A DNA stretch of 64,000 nt from Sphaerisporangium sp. TRM90804 (GTDB taxonomy: Bacteria; Actinomycetota; Actinomycetes; Streptosporangiales; Streptosporangiaceae): NCBI RefSeq assembly GCF_029846175.1, contig NZ_JARWAC010000001.1:310001-374000 (forward strand). The letters are read 5' to 3'. Shown here piece after piece: positions 33,366 through 43,961 of the stretch. A program made the translations under genes and the position numbers. The first letter of the stretch is position 1, and each line of letters begins with the position of its first letter. A model generated the notes under the pieces. The model had not been told where the DNA came from. It made no database searches and was given only the letters and a program-made list of their open reading frames with translations.

Positions 33366-35060
33366 GTGACGCAGGCTCTCATCGATGACGACCCACGCCG
33401 CCTGGGCGTCTTCGAGGTGCTCGGACGGCTGGGCGAGGGAGCCCAGGGCGTCGTGTACCTCGGACGCTCCCCCGCGGGCGAGCCGGTCGCGATCAAGCTG
33501 CTGCACGCGCGCCTGTCCGCCGACGCCGACGCGCGCGCCCGCTTCCTGCTGGAGGTGTCGGTCGCCCAGCGGGTGGCGCGGTTCTGCACCGCCTCGGTGC
33601 TGCACGCCGACCTGGTGGGCAACCAGCCGTTCATCGTCAGCGAGTACGTGCCCGGGCCCTCGCTGCGCGAACTGGTCGACCGGGAGGGCCCGCGCCGCGG
33701 CGCCGCCCTCGACCGGCTCGCGGTGAGCACGGCGACCGCGCTGGCGGCGATCCACCGGGCGGGCATCCTGCACCGCGACTTCAAGCCGGCCAACGTCCTG
33801 ATGGGCCCCGAGGGCCCGGTCGTGATCGACTTCGGCATCGCCAGGGCGCTGGACACGCCGGGCGCCACCGTCACGGGCGACACCCTGGGCACCCCCTCCT
33901 ACCTGGCGCCCGAGCAGCTCTCCGGAGCGCAGGCGACGGCGGCGGTCGACGTGTTCGCCTGGGGCGTCACCATGGTCTTCGCCGCCACGGGCACCCCCGC
34001 GTTCGGGGCCGACTCCATCCCGGCGGTGATCAACCGCATCCTCAACGGGGAGCCCGACCTGCGCGTGCTGGAGGGCGGCCTGCGCGAGGTGGTGGCCGCG
34101 AGCCTGGCCAAGGACCCCGCGGCCCGGCCCTCCGCCGACGACCTGGCCGCCCACCTGCTGGGCCACCGCGCCGTCCCCGGCCCGCCGCCGCACCCGCCCG
34201 TCCCGGGCGCGGCCCCGGCGGCGCCGGGCGTCGCCCTGGCCGGTTCCGCCGCGACCGCGCCCGGCGGCGCCGGCGCCTCGCACGCGACCGGCCATCGCCG
34301 GCGGGGCGCGCGGCGCGAGCCGCCGGCGTGGCGGGCCGCCGCGATCCCGGTGGCCGCGGCGGTCGCGGCAGCCCTGGTGACCGGCGGGGTGCTGGTGTAC
34401 ACCCGCACGATGGCGCCGGCCGCCGTCCCGTCGGTCGCCGGCACGGCCAGCGTCGGGCCCCGGGCCGTCCCGCCCGCCGAGCAACCGGCCGGGCTGGTGA
34501 CCTCGCCCTCCCCCACGCCGTCGCGGCCCAAGAAGACCAGGAGCGCCGCGCCCCGCAGGACGGCGTCCCCCACGGCCCCGCGCCCCACCGCGTCCCGCAC
34601 TCCCGCGCGCACCGCCACGCCGAAGGCGACGCCGACGCCCCGACCCACCACCTCGCCCTCCCCGAAGCCGTCCCCCACCGCGACGCCCACCAAGAAGCCG
34701 ACCGCGACGCCCAAGCCGACGGCCTCGGCCAAGCCGAACCCGTACACGGCGGCCCAGGTGTGCGGGAGCGGCTACAAGCCGGTCGACTCGCACTCGCTGG
34801 GCGGCCGGGCGACCGTGCACCTGATGTACAACGCCTCCGCGGGCCAGAACTGCGTGGTGACGCTCGCGCGGACGGTCGCCCCGCAGAAGGTCAAGATGAG
34901 CGCGGTGCTCCAGGTCAAGGGCGGTAAGACCGGTGGCGACACCGGTAGCTTCACCGCCTATGCCGGCCCCGTCCGGCTGCCCGCCAAGAAGGTCTGCGTG
35001 ATCTGGGGCGGCTCCCACGGCGCCACCTCGTGGAAGAGCGGCTGGTCGCACTGCGGCTGA
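33366..35060 (+). CDS. Transmembrane Ser/Thr protein kinase with SapA-like ectodomain
   Basis: This 564-residue PknB-type kinase has a complete catalytic core: GRLGEGAQGVVYLG (P-loop), VAIKLLHA (Lys), ILHRDFKPANVLM (about 135), VVIDFGIARAL (DFG) and GTPSYLAPEQL. A Pro/Ala juxtamembrane region leads to one membrane helix (AAIPVAAAVAAALVTGGVLV, about 321-345). A Thr/Pro/Lys-rich stalk follows, then a C-terminal domain of about 105 residues with four Cys (VCGSGYKPVDSHSL, GQNCVVTLAR, KKVCVIWGG, SHCG). From memory, that domain resembles streptomycete spore-associated protein SapA. GTG 33366 follows GGAGGG. Confidence 0.9.
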   Translation: MTQALIDDDPRRLGVFEVLGRLGEGAQGVVYLGRSPAGEPVAIKLLHARLSADADARARFLLEVSVAQRVARFCTASVLHADLVGNQPFIVSEYVPGPSLRELVDREGPRRGAALDRLAVSTATALAAIHRAGILHRDFKPANVLMGPEGPVVIDFGIARALDTPGATVTGDTLGTPSYLAPEQLSGAQATAAVDVFAWGVTMVFAATGTPAFGADSIPAVINRILNGEPDLRVLEGGLREVVAASLAKDPAARPSADDLAAHLLGHRAVPGPPPHPPVPGAAPAAPGVALAGSAATAPGGAGASHATGHRRRGARREPPAWRAAAIPVAAAVAAALVTGGVLVYTRTMAPAAVPSVAGTASVGPRAVPPAEQPAGLVTSPSPTPSRPKKTRSAAPRRTASPTAPRPTASRTPARTATPKATPTPRPTTSPSPKPSPTATPTKKPTATPKPTASAKPNPYTAAQVCGSGYKPVDSHSLGGRATVHLMYNASAGQNCVVTLARTVAPQKVKMSAVLQVKGGKTGGDTGSFTAYAGPVRLPAKKVCVIWGGSHGATSWKSGWSHCG

Positions 35061-35238
35061 CGTGCGCGCCCCGCACGCCCGGCGCCGCCGGGGTCTTCGC
35101 GCCCCGCCCGGCGGGGAAGGTCACCTACCCGGGGACGAGCGCGGCCGGCCGCGTTCCCGCCGCCGCCCCCCGGCCCGGGGCGCCGGGACGATGTACTACC
35201 TTCTGCCCCACGGCCACCGGCACCAGGGGGAGTGAGAC

Positions 35239-36840
<1,602 letters not shown>

Positions 36841-36845
36841 GGCCG

Positions 36846-38831
36846 ATGATCACGAGACTGCTGGTGGCCAACCGCGGCGAGATCGCGCGCCGCGTCTTGC
36901 GCACCTGCCGCGACCTCGGCGTGGAGACGGTGGCGGTCTACTCCGACGCCGACGCCTCCTCGCCGCACGCCGCCGAGGCCGACCACGCCGTGCGGCTGCC
37001 CGGCGACCGGCCGGCCGACACCTATCTGGACGCGGCCGCGATCGTGGCGGCGGCCCGCGCGGCGGGGGCGGACGCCGTCCACCCCGGGTACGGGTTCCTT
37101 TCGGAGAACGCGGCCTTCGCGCGCGCCGTCCTGGACGCCGGGCTCACGTGGGTCGGCCCGAGCCCCGCGGCCATCGCGGCGATGGGCTCCAAGGTGGAGG
37201 CCAAGCGGCTGATGGCCGCCGCCGGGGTCCCGGTGCTGGCCACGATCGCCTGGGACGCCGCAGGGCCGGCCGCGCCGGCGTCCCCGGACGGGCTCATGTT
37301 CCCGGTGCTGGTCAAGGCGTCGGCGGGCGGGGGCGGGCGCGGCATGCGCGTCGTGCGGGACGCCGCCGAGCTGGGGCCGGCCGTCGAGACGGCGCGCCGG
37401 GAGGCGCTGGCGGCGTTCGGCGACGGCACGGTGTTCGCCGAGCCGCTCCTGGAGGACGCCCGGCACGTCGAGGTGCAGGTGCTCGCCGACGCGCACGGCA
37501 CGGTCTGGACGCTGGGCGAGCGCGAGTGCTCCATCCAGCGCCGCCACCAGAAGGTGCTGGAGGAGACGCCGTCCCCCGGCGTCACCGCCGCCACACGCGA
37601 GGCGCTGTGCCGGGCGGCGGTCCGGGCCGCGGCGGCGATCGGCTACGTGGGGGCCGGGACGGTGGAGTTCCTCGTCAAGGGCGACACGGTGGCGTTCCTT
37701 GAGATGAACACACGCCTCCAGGTGGAGCACCCGGTGACCGAGTGCGTGTTCGGGCTCGACCTCGTCCGCCTGCAGTTGGAGATCGCCGAGGGCGCGCGCC
37801 TGCCGGCCGAGCCGCCGGCGCCGTCGGGCCACGCCATCGAGGTGCGGCTGTACGCCGAGGACCCGGCCCTCGACTGGCGCCCGCAGAACGGCACCCTGCA
37901 CCGGTTCGAGGTCCCCGGGGTGGACGACCGGTTCGGCGCCCCAGAGCCCGGAGCCCTCCGGGGCGGGTACGGGCTGCGGCTGGATTCCGGGGTGGAGTCG
38001 GGCTCGGAGATCGGGGTGCACTACGACCCGATGCTGGCCAAGGTGGTCGCGTGGGGGCCCGACCGCGCCGGGACGGCGCGGCGGCTGGCCTCCGCCCTGG
38101 CCCGCGCCCGCGTCCACGGCGTCACCACCAACCGCGACCTGCTGGTGGCCGTCCTGCGGCACCCGGAGTTCCTCGCCGGCGGCACCGACACCGGCTTCCT
38201 CGGCCGGCACGACCTGACCGCCGAGATGGGCGGCCCCGCCGCCGCGGTGTCGGCGCTGGCCGCCGCGGTCGCCGTCGCGGCGGCCAACCGGGAGGCCGCG
38301 ACGGTGCTGGGCGGGCTGCCCAGCGGGTGGCGCAACGTGCCGTCCGAGCCGCGCCGCACAGCGTTCCAGGGGCCCGGGGGGCGCGTCGAGGTCGCCTACC
38401 GGTTCACCCGCGACGGGCTGGTCGCCGAGGGCTTCGACGGCGTCCGCCTGGTGTCCGGGGGCCCCGGCGAGGTCGTGCTGGAGGTGGACGGGGTGACCCG
38501 CCGGTTCGCCGTCGCCCGTTACGGCGACCTGCTGCACGTGGACTCGCCCCTGGGCTCGGTCGGGCTGGAGCTGCTCCCTCGGCTGCCGGAGCCGGTGGTC
38601 GCGGTCGCCCCCGGGTCCCTGCTGGCGCCCATGCCGGGTACCGTTCTGCGCGTCGACGTCACACCCGGGGCGGCCGTCGCCGCCGGGCAGCCGATCCTCA
38701 CCCTGGAGGCGATGAAGATGGAGCATCAGATCTCCGCGCCGGCCGCGGGAGTCGTCTCCGCGCTCAACGTGGGCCCGGGCCGCCAGGTCGAGGCGGGGGC
38801 CGTCCTCGCCGTCATCGAGGAGCAGGGATGA
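36846..38831 (+). CDS. Acyl-CoA carboxylase biotin carboxylase/BCCP (alpha) subunit
   Basis: This 661-residue alpha subunit starts [20 protein letters not shown]. It has ATP-grasp motifs KASAGGGGRGMRVV and [14 protein letters not shown], the biotin carboxylase C-terminal domain, and a BCCP domain ending with the biotinylation site LEAMKMEHQISAP about 40 residues from the end. It carboxylates biotin with bicarbonate and ATP and pairs with the beta subunit just upstream. ATG 36846 lies 5 bases after that stop. Its stop overlaps the enoyl-CoA hydratase start (ATGA). Between the BC and BCCP domains is a variable strand-rich segment typical of MCC/GCC alpha subunits. Confidence 0.92.
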   Translation: MITRLLVANRGEIARRVLRTCRDLGVETVAVYSDADASSPHAAEADHAVRLPGDRPADTYLDAAAIVAAARAAGADAVHPGYGFLSENAAFARAVLDAGLTWVGPSPAAIAAMGSKVEAKRLMAAAGVPVLATIAWDAAGPAAPASPDGLMFPVLVKASAGGGGRGMRVVRDAAELGPAVETARREALAAFGDGTVFAEPLLEDARHVEVQVLADAHGTVWTLGERECSIQRRHQKVLEETPSPGVTAATREALCRAAVRAAAAIGYVGAGTVEFLVKGDTVAFLEMNTRLQVEHPVTECVFGLDLVRLQLEIAEGARLPAEPPAPSGHAIEVRLYAEDPALDWRPQNGTLHRFEVPGVDDRFGAPEPGALRGGYGLRLDSGVESGSEIGVHYDPMLAKVVAWGPDRAGTARRLASALARARVHGVTTNRDLLVAVLRHPEFLAGGTDTGFLGRHDLTAEMGGPAAAVSALAAAVAVAAANREAATVLGGLPSGWRNVPSEPRRTAFQGPGGRVEVAYRFTRDGLVAEGFDGVRLVSGGPGEVVLEVDGVTRRFAVARYGDLLHVDSPLGSVGLELLPRLPEPVVAVAPGSLLAPMPGTVLRVDVTPGAAVAAGQPILTLEAMKMEHQISAPAAGVVSALNVGPGRQVEAGAVLAVIEEQG

Positions 38832-39700
38832 CCACGCTGGTTCACCGCGAGGTGGGCGGCGGGATCGCCACGATCACGCTGGACTCCCCCGCCAACCGGA
38901 ACGCGCTGTCGGTGCGCCTGCTCGGCGACCTGGAGCGCGAGCTCGTCCACGCCATCGGCGACGACGGCGTCCGGGTGATCGTGCTGACCGGCACCGGGCC
39001 GGTGTTCTGCTCCGGCGCCGACCTCAAGGAGCAGGCCCCCGCGCGGCCCGCCCACGACGCCCCGGTGACCGCCTCCTTCCCGGAGATCATGTCGCTGATC
39101 TGGGAGAGCCCCAAGCCGGTGATCTGCCGGCTGAACGGCACCGCCCGGGCCGGCGGCCTGGGCCTGGTGGCCGCGTGCGACTTCGCCGTCGCGCCCGACT
39201 CGGCGACGTTCGCGTTCAGCGAGGTGCGGGTGGGCGTCGTCCCGGCGATGATCTCGGTGACCGTGCTGCGACGCCTCGACCAGCGCGCCGCCTCCGAGTA
39301 TCTCCTCACCGGCGAGGTGTTCGGCGCCGCCCGCGCCGCCGAGATCGGCCTGCTGAACCGTGCGGTGCCGGCCGGGGAGCTCGACGCGGCCGTGGCGCAC
39401 TACGCGCGGATGCTGCTGCTGGGCGGCCCGGAGGCTTTGGCGATCACCAAGCGGCTGGTGCGCACCGTGCCCGGCCTGCCGGTAGACGAGGGCATGCGGC
39501 AGATGGCGCGCCTGTCGGCCGAGCGCTTCACCTCGCCCGAGGGCCAGGAGGGCCTGCGCGCCTTCATGGAGAAGCGCCCCGCCGCCTGGGTCCCCGCGCC
39601 CGGGGAGGCCGCGCCGGAAGCCGTTCGCGGGGTCCCCGCGCCCGAGCCGGCGCCCGGGGACGCCGCAACCCGGCCGAAGCCCGGGGGCGGCGGCTCGTGA
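38828..39700 (+). CDS. Enoyl-CoA hydratase/isomerase family protein
   Basis: This 290-residue crotonase-fold protein has ITLDSPANRNALSVRLLGDL, the oxyanion-hole loop FCSGADLKEQ and a second oxyanion residue in GTARAGGLGLVAACDFAVA. FAFSEVRVGVVPAMISVTVL carries the position of one catalytic Glu. The C-terminus is extended by about 35 Pro/Ala/Gly-rich residues (PAPEPAPGD and onward), beyond family norm. In the Atu/Liu-like operon it would hydrate a 3-methylglutaconyl- or isohexenylglutaconyl-type CoA (AtuE/LiuC role). ATGA coupling with the biotin carboxylase and GTGA coupling with AtuA show tight co-translation. Confidence 0.88.
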   Translation: MTTLVHREVGGGIATITLDSPANRNALSVRLLGDLERELVHAIGDDGVRVIVLTGTGPVFCSGADLKEQAPARPAHDAPVTASFPEIMSLIWESPKPVICRLNGTARAGGLGLVAACDFAVAPDSATFAFSEVRVGVVPAMISVTVLRRLDQRAASEYLLTGEVFGAARAAEIGLLNRAVPAGELDAAVAHYARMLLLGGPEALAITKRLVRTVPGLPVDEGMRQMARLSAERFTSPEGQEGLRAFMEKRPAAWVPAPGEAAPEAVRGVPAPEPAPGDAATRPKPGGGGS

Positions 39701-41547
39701 CCGCGCCGACCGGTGACGCGCCGTTGCGCGTCGCCAACTGCAGCGGGTTCTACGGCGACCGGCTGTCGGCGGCCAGGGAGATGGTCGAGGGCGGGCCGAT
39801 CGACGTGCTCACCGGCGACTGGCTGGCCGAGCTGACCATGCTGATCCTCGCGGGCGCCCGCGCCAAGGGCCGTCCCGGGTACGCCGGCACGTTCCTGACC
39901 CAGATGGAGCAGGTCCTGGGCACGTGCCTCGATCGCGGCGTCAAGATCGTGTCCAACGCGGGCGGGCTCGACCCCGCCGGGTGCGCGCGGGCCGTGTCCG
40001 AGCTGGCCGGCAGGCTCGGGCTCACGGCCCGGGTGGCGCACGTGAGCGGGGACGACCTCACCGGGCGCGACCTCGGCGGCGCGGTGAACCTGGACACCGG
40101 CGAGCGGCTGACGGCCGCGCCGCTGACCGCCAACGCCTACCTGGGCGGGCTGCCCATCGCCGTCGCGCTGGAGGCAGGCGCCGACGTGGTGGTGACCGGC
40201 AGGGTCACCGACGCCGCGCTGGTGACCGGGCCGGGCATGTGGCGGTTCGGCTGGCGTCCCGGGGACCCGGCCCACCTGGACGCCCTGGCCGGGTCGGTGG
40301 TCGCCGGGCACGTCATCGAGTGCGGCTGCCAGGCGACGGGCGGCAACTACGCGTTCTTCGGCGAGGTCCCCGACCTGCCGCACTGCGGGTTCCCGATCGC
40401 CGAGCTGCACGCCGACGGCTCCAGCGTGATCACCAAGCATCCGGGCACGGGCGGGCTGGTGTCCGTCGGCACGGTGACCGCGCAGCTGCTGTACGAGATC
40501 GGCTCGCCCCGGTACCTGGGGCCGGACGTCACCGCGCGCTTCGACACGATCCGGCTGGCCCAGCAGGGCCCCGACCGCGTCGCGATCACCGGCGTCAGGG
40601 GCGAGCCGCCGCCGGAGACCCTCAAGGTCGCCCTCAACCACCTCGGCGGCTACCGCAACACCATGACGCTCGTGCTGACCGGCCTGGACATCGAGGCCAA
40701 GGCCCGCCTCGCCGAGGAGGCCGTCTTCGCCCGCGTCCCCCGCGAGGCGTTCGACCAGGTCCACACCGAGCTGGTCGGCACCGGCCCCGGCGCCGCGCTG
40801 CTCCGCCTGACCGTCATGGACGCCGACCGCCGCAGGGCCGGGCGGGCCTTCTCCTCCGCCGTCGTCGAGACGGGCCTGGCCGCCTACCCCGGCTTCTACG
40901 CCCTGTCTCCCCCGGGTGACGCCTCCCCCTACGGCGTCTACTGGCCCACGACCGTCCCCGCGAGCGACGTCGAGCCCCAGGTCTGGCTGAACGACACCCT
41001 GCACTGGCAAGCCCCCACGCCGGCGCCCCGGCCCGCTGACCCTGCGGGAGCCGTCCAGCCCGCCACCCCGGACGCCTCCGTCCCGTCGGGGTCGCCCGGC
41101 CCGCCCACCACGCCGCCCGACACCGTCCCAGCCGGGACGGTCACGCCCGACGCCGCCCCGGACGGGACGGCCACGCCGCCGCCCGCCGACTGGGCGGTCA
41201 CGCGGGAGGTCCCGCTGGGGCTGATCGCGGGAGCCAGATCGGGCGACAAGGGCGGCGACGCCAACCTCGGCGTCTGGGTCCGTACCGAGGAGCAGTACGC
41301 CTGGCTGGAACGGTTCCTCACCACCGACCGCCTCGCGGCCCTCCTCCCCGACACCGCCCCACTCACCGTCGAGCGCCACGCCCTGCCCAACCTGCGCGCC
41401 CTCAACTTCGTCGTGCACGCCCTCCTGGGCAGAGGCGTCGCCGCCAGCCCTCGCATGGACGCCCAGGCCAAGGCCCTCGGCGAGGAACTACGCGCCCGCC
41501 CCGTCCCCATCCCCGTCACCCTGCTCGCCGACGTGGCGGGAGCCTGA
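39697..41547 (+). CDS. Acyclic terpene utilization AtuA family protein
   Basis: This 616-residue protein has two parts. The first is a DUF1446/AtuA N-terminal domain (about 1-445) with RVANCSGFYGDRLSAAREMV, VSNAGGLDPAGCARAVSELA, VVVTGRVTDAALVTGPGMW and GCQATGGNYAFFGE. A C-terminal AtuA-like domain then begins LGLIAGARSGDKGGDANLGV. A Pro/Thr-rich linker of about 70 residues joins them, longer than usual. AtuA is needed for citronellol/geraniol catabolism in Pseudomonas, with unclear biochemistry. GTG 39697 overlaps the preceding stop. With GCC-like subunits and a hydratase upstream, the operon looks like an Atu-type pathway. Confidence 0.87.
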   Translation: MTAPTGDAPLRVANCSGFYGDRLSAAREMVEGGPIDVLTGDWLAELTMLILAGARAKGRPGYAGTFLTQMEQVLGTCLDRGVKIVSNAGGLDPAGCARAVSELAGRLGLTARVAHVSGDDLTGRDLGGAVNLDTGERLTAAPLTANAYLGGLPIAVALEAGADVVVTGRVTDAALVTGPGMWRFGWRPGDPAHLDALAGSVVAGHVIECGCQATGGNYAFFGEVPDLPHCGFPIAELHADGSSVITKHPGTGGLVSVGTVTAQLLYEIGSPRYLGPDVTARFDTIRLAQQGPDRVAITGVRGEPPPETLKVALNHLGGYRNTMTLVLTGLDIEAKARLAEEAVFARVPREAFDQVHTELVGTGPGAALLRLTVMDADRRRAGRAFSSAVVETGLAAYPGFYALSPPGDASPYGVYWPTTVPASDVEPQVWLNDTLHWQAPTPAPRPADPAGAVQPATPDASVPSGSPGPPTTPPDTVPAGTVTPDAAPDGTATPPPADWAVTREVPLGLIAGARSGDKGGDANLGVWVRTEEQYAWLERFLTTDRLAALLPDTAPLTVERHALPNLRALNFVVHALLGRGVAASPRMDAQAKALGEELRARPVPIPVTLLADVAGA

Positions 41548-41650
41548 GCGTCGCGAGCGCGGACCGCCGCCGGGAACCCACCCGAGCAACCGGACGGGCG
41601 CGGGTTAAACGGGTGGACATTCCGGGTGGGCTTTAGCAGGCTCGCGCAGC

Positions 41651-42154
41651 ATGACACGAACCGATGTGCCCGAGACCTGGGACGAGCGGGCCATGCTGGC
41701 GACGTTTCTCGACTACGCGCGGGCGACCGCTCACACCAAGTGTGAGGGGTTGTCGGACGAGGACGCCAGGAAGGCTCCGTTGCCGGGGTCTCCGCTGATG
41801 ACCGTCAGCGGGCTGATCAACCATCTGCGGTGGGTGGAGTACTCGTGGTTCCAGGTGCAGTTCCTCGGCGAGGAGGATCTGGGACCGTGGACGGACGAGG
41901 ATCCCGACCGCGAGATGCGGATCGCCGTCGACGTGCCGCTGGCCACGCTGCTGCGGGAGTACGAGGAGCAGTGCGCCCGGTACCGCGAGCTGGTGGCGGC
42001 GAACGACCTGGACACGCCGGCCAAGCGGACGATCAGGGACGGCCGGCACGTGACGATGCGCTGGATCGTCATGCACCTCATCGAGGAGACCGCCCGGCAC
42101 AACGGCCACATCGACATCCTGCGCGAGATGGCCGACGGCGTGACAGGTAGCTGA
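41651..42154 (+). CDS. DinB family (DUF664) protein
   Basis: This 167-residue four-helix-bundle protein has the DinB/DUF664 pattern of actinobacteria: AMLATFLDYARATAHTKCEGL, MTVSGLINHLRWVEYSWFQ (first metal His), and MRWIVMHLIEETARHNGHIDI with the paired His ligands. It is probably a metal-dependent enzyme of the mycothiol- or bacillithiol-transferase superfamily; the reaction is unknown. ATG 41651 is consistent with family starts. It is not obviously linked to the upstream operon, with a 103-base gap that includes an AT-richer stretch. Confidence 0.87.
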   Translation: MTRTDVPETWDERAMLATFLDYARATAHTKCEGLSDEDARKAPLPGSPLMTVSGLINHLRWVEYSWFQVQFLGEEDLGPWTDEDPDREMRIAVDVPLATLLREYEEQCARYRELVAANDLDTPAKRTIRDGRHVTMRWIVMHLIEETARHNGHIDILREMADGVTGS

Positions 42155-42195
42155 CCGCGCGCCCCGACGCGATGTCAGACGAGAATAATGCTCTA

Positions 42196-42211
42196 CAATT
42201 GCGCGCAATTG
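42196..42211. promoter_or_regulatory. Perfect 16-bp palindrome CAATTGCGCGCAATTG
   Basis: CAATTGCGCGCAATTG reads the same on both strands. It lies 34 bases upstream of the 80-residue gene that starts the XRE/DUF5753 module, in an AT-richer patch. ACAATTGC recurs at 43419-43426, in front of the 85-residue gene after the regulator. It is a probable operator of the XRE protein. Confidence 0.6.
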
Positions 42212-42245
42212 CCGCCATAAGCAGTATTTCGGGGGAAGGACGGCC

Positions 42246-42488
42246 ATGCGTTTGCGGTTCCTCGGCTCGACGTCCGAAGCAGGGGCGTGCCCATCGCTGT
42301 ACGAGACCGACCGCGGCACGATCGTCGTGCAGGGGCTCGCGCTGACCGACCCCGACGCCCTGGCGGGCCTGCGGCACCTGCTCGACGGGGAGTCGGCGGT
42401 GGAGGTGCCGCGCGAGCTGCTCACCGAGATCGCCCGCAGGGTGCTTCCCACTTCCGACCTGGGGCGACACTTGGCTGATCACGATTAG
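42246..42488 (+). CDS. Small conserved actinomycete protein (80 aa) next to XRE regulator
   Basis: This 80-residue protein starts MRLRFLGSTSEAGACPSLYET. From memory, this resembles small hypothetical proteins (MxLRFLG...SPxLYxTDRGTxVVQG type) that sit beside XRE/DUF5753 regulators in actinomycetes. The sequence is strand-rich (TDRGTIVVQGLALTDPDALA) and then helical (EVPRELLTEIARRVL). The function is unknown. ATG 42246 has GGGGGAAGGA just upstream. It is separated by 74 bases from the XRE gene and probably belongs with it in a regulator-effector module. Confidence 0.7.
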   Translation: MRLRFLGSTSEAGACPSLYETDRGTIVVQGLALTDPDALAGLRHLLDGESAVEVPRELLTEIARRVLPTSDLGRHLADHD

Positions 42489-42562
42489 GGAGATCCCTAT
42501 GGCATGATCGCGCACTCCCGTCTACCCTCATGCGAGTCCGGGTGGCCCCAGCGGAGGTGTGC

Positions 42563-43414
42563 GTGAGCGGCTTTCAGCAGGGGCGAATCGACCTCGGCGC
42601 CCGGCTGCGGCAGCTCCGTGAGAACGCCCAGTTGTCCGGCAAGGATCTGGCCGCGCTCCTGGGCTGGCAGGCGTCCAAGGTGTCGCGCATCGAGAACGCC
42701 CGGCAGAGCGCGACCGAGGACGACGTCGTGGTGTGGTGCCAGGCGGTGTTCGCCGGCCCGGAGGTCGTGGACGAGCTTCTCTCCCGCGCGATCGCGCTGC
42801 TGGAGCGCCAGGACTCCTGGCGCCAGCGGCACAAGAGCGGGCTGGCCGCGCTCCAGGAGGACGTCCGCGACCTGGAGTCGCGCACCAAGCTGTTCCGCGT
42901 CTTCGAGCCGGGCGTGGTGATCGGCCTGCTGCAGACCGCCGAGTACGCCCGCCACATCTTCACCAAGGTGCGCCGCGTCTACGGCGCGGACGACGACGTC
43001 GACGCCGCCATCCAGGTGCGCATGCGCAGGCAGGAGATCCTCTACGACCAGGCCAGGCGGTTCCGCTTCCTGCTTCCCGAGGCGGTGCTGCGCTACCGGC
43101 TCGCGCCGGACGACGTGATGCGCGGCCAGCTCGACCGCCTTCTGGCGGTCACGACGCTGCCCAACGTGGAGTTCGGCGTGATCCCGTTCACGGCGCAGCT
43201 GCCGTCCGCGCTGCTCAACGGCTTCTGGATCTACAACGACAGCATGGTGGGCGTGGCCACCCGCACCAAGGACCTGGTGCTGCGCGACCCCGAGGACGTC
43301 GCGTTCTACGCGAGCGCGTTCGAGGACCTTTGTGACGTGGCGGTCTTCGGCGACCAGGCGCGCGAGGTAATCGTGCGCGTCCTGGTCGCCTTCGCGAAAC
43401 AATCCGCACTTTAA
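42563..43414 (+). CDS. XRE family regulator with DUF5753 domain
   Basis: This 283-residue protein has an N-terminal helix-turn-helix (LGARLRQLRENAQLSGKDLA, then LLGWQASKVSRIENARQ). The DUF5753 sensor-like domain follows: ESRTKLFRVFEPGVVIGLLQ, TAEYARHIFTKV, ILYDQARRFRFLLPEAVLRY, LLAVTTLPNVEFGVIPF and VGVATRTKDLVLRDP. This is the WhiJ-like class abundant in actinomycetes. GTG 42563 is chosen because GCGGAGGTGT precedes it. Flanking small genes and CAATTG palindromes suggest it controls both. No DUF397 gene is next to it, unlike most members. Confidence 0.88.
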   Translation: MSGFQQGRIDLGARLRQLRENAQLSGKDLAALLGWQASKVSRIENARQSATEDDVVVWCQAVFAGPEVVDELLSRAIALLERQDSWRQRHKSGLAALQEDVRDLESRTKLFRVFEPGVVIGLLQTAEYARHIFTKVRRVYGADDDVDAAIQVRMRRQEILYDQARRFRFLLPEAVLRYRLAPDDVMRGQLDRLLAVTTLPNVEFGVIPFTAQLPSALLNGFWIYNDSMVGVATRTKDLVLRDPEDVAFYASAFEDLCDVAVFGDQAREVIVRVLVAFAKQSAL

Positions 43415-43418
43415 GCCC

Positions 43419-43426
43419 ACAATTGC
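43419..43426. promoter_or_regulatory. ACAATTGC half-site
   Basis: ACAATTGC matches one arm of the 42195-42211 palindrome. It lies between the XRE stop and the 85-residue gene, about 65 bases before the latter's start. It may be a second, weaker operator for the same regulator. Confidence 0.4.
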
Positions 43427-43490
43427 TTGCCCCTTTCGCCGTGATCATGCAATCCTTTTGCTCTCATAAGCGAAGCTGGAGGTGGGCCTC

Positions 43491-43748
43491 ATGGTGGACA
43501 CGATGTCCTGCCTGGAGCGCTTCGCCTCCGCGGCCCGCACCCACATGGACCTTTCGGTGCAGGTCCTCGGCGGCACGCCGGCCTGCGTCCGGGCCCGCAA
43601 CCGCTTCAGCGACACGCTGAAGGAAGTCGTCACCATCACCCCCGAAGGCGCCTTCATCACCTCGTGGGGCTACCGCCTGGGCACCGCCGACAACGTCGAC
43701 AACGCCGCCGCCCGCCTGGCGTACCTGCTCGCCGCGATGCCCTCCTGA
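43491..43748 (+). CDS. Hypothetical protein (85 aa) of the XRE module
   Basis: This 85-residue soluble protein is of unknown function. It has an N-terminal Cys (MVDTMSCLERFASAARTHMD) and a central strand-rich part (LSVQVLGGTPACVRARNRF). The segment TLKEVVTITPEGAFITSWGY precedes a helical C-terminus (NVDNAAARLAYLLAAMPS). The ATG at 43491 has a clear GGAGG 8 bases upstream, so it is a genuine gene. It lies 76 bases after the XRE/DUF5753 gene, with an ACAATTGC half-site between. It occupies the slot where DUF397 is usually found but does not resemble DUF397. Confidence 0.65.
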   Translation: MVDTMSCLERFASAARTHMDLSVQVLGGTPACVRARNRFSDTLKEVVTITPEGAFITSWGYRLGTADNVDNAAARLAYLLAAMPS

Positions 43749-43961
43749 ACGACCCCCGGCCGCCCGCGTCCGGCCACCACCCCGAGACGTTCGCGTCCGG
43801 CCACGCCCCCAGGACGCCCGACGCCGACGCGCCCGACCTCGATACGCCCGACGACGGGACACCGCCGCGGTCGCACGCGGCTAAAGTGAGCCGGTGCTCA
43901 TGATGTGGATCGGCGAGTCACCGCTGTCACCGCTGCCGCCGACGGCGGGACGGACGCGCGC

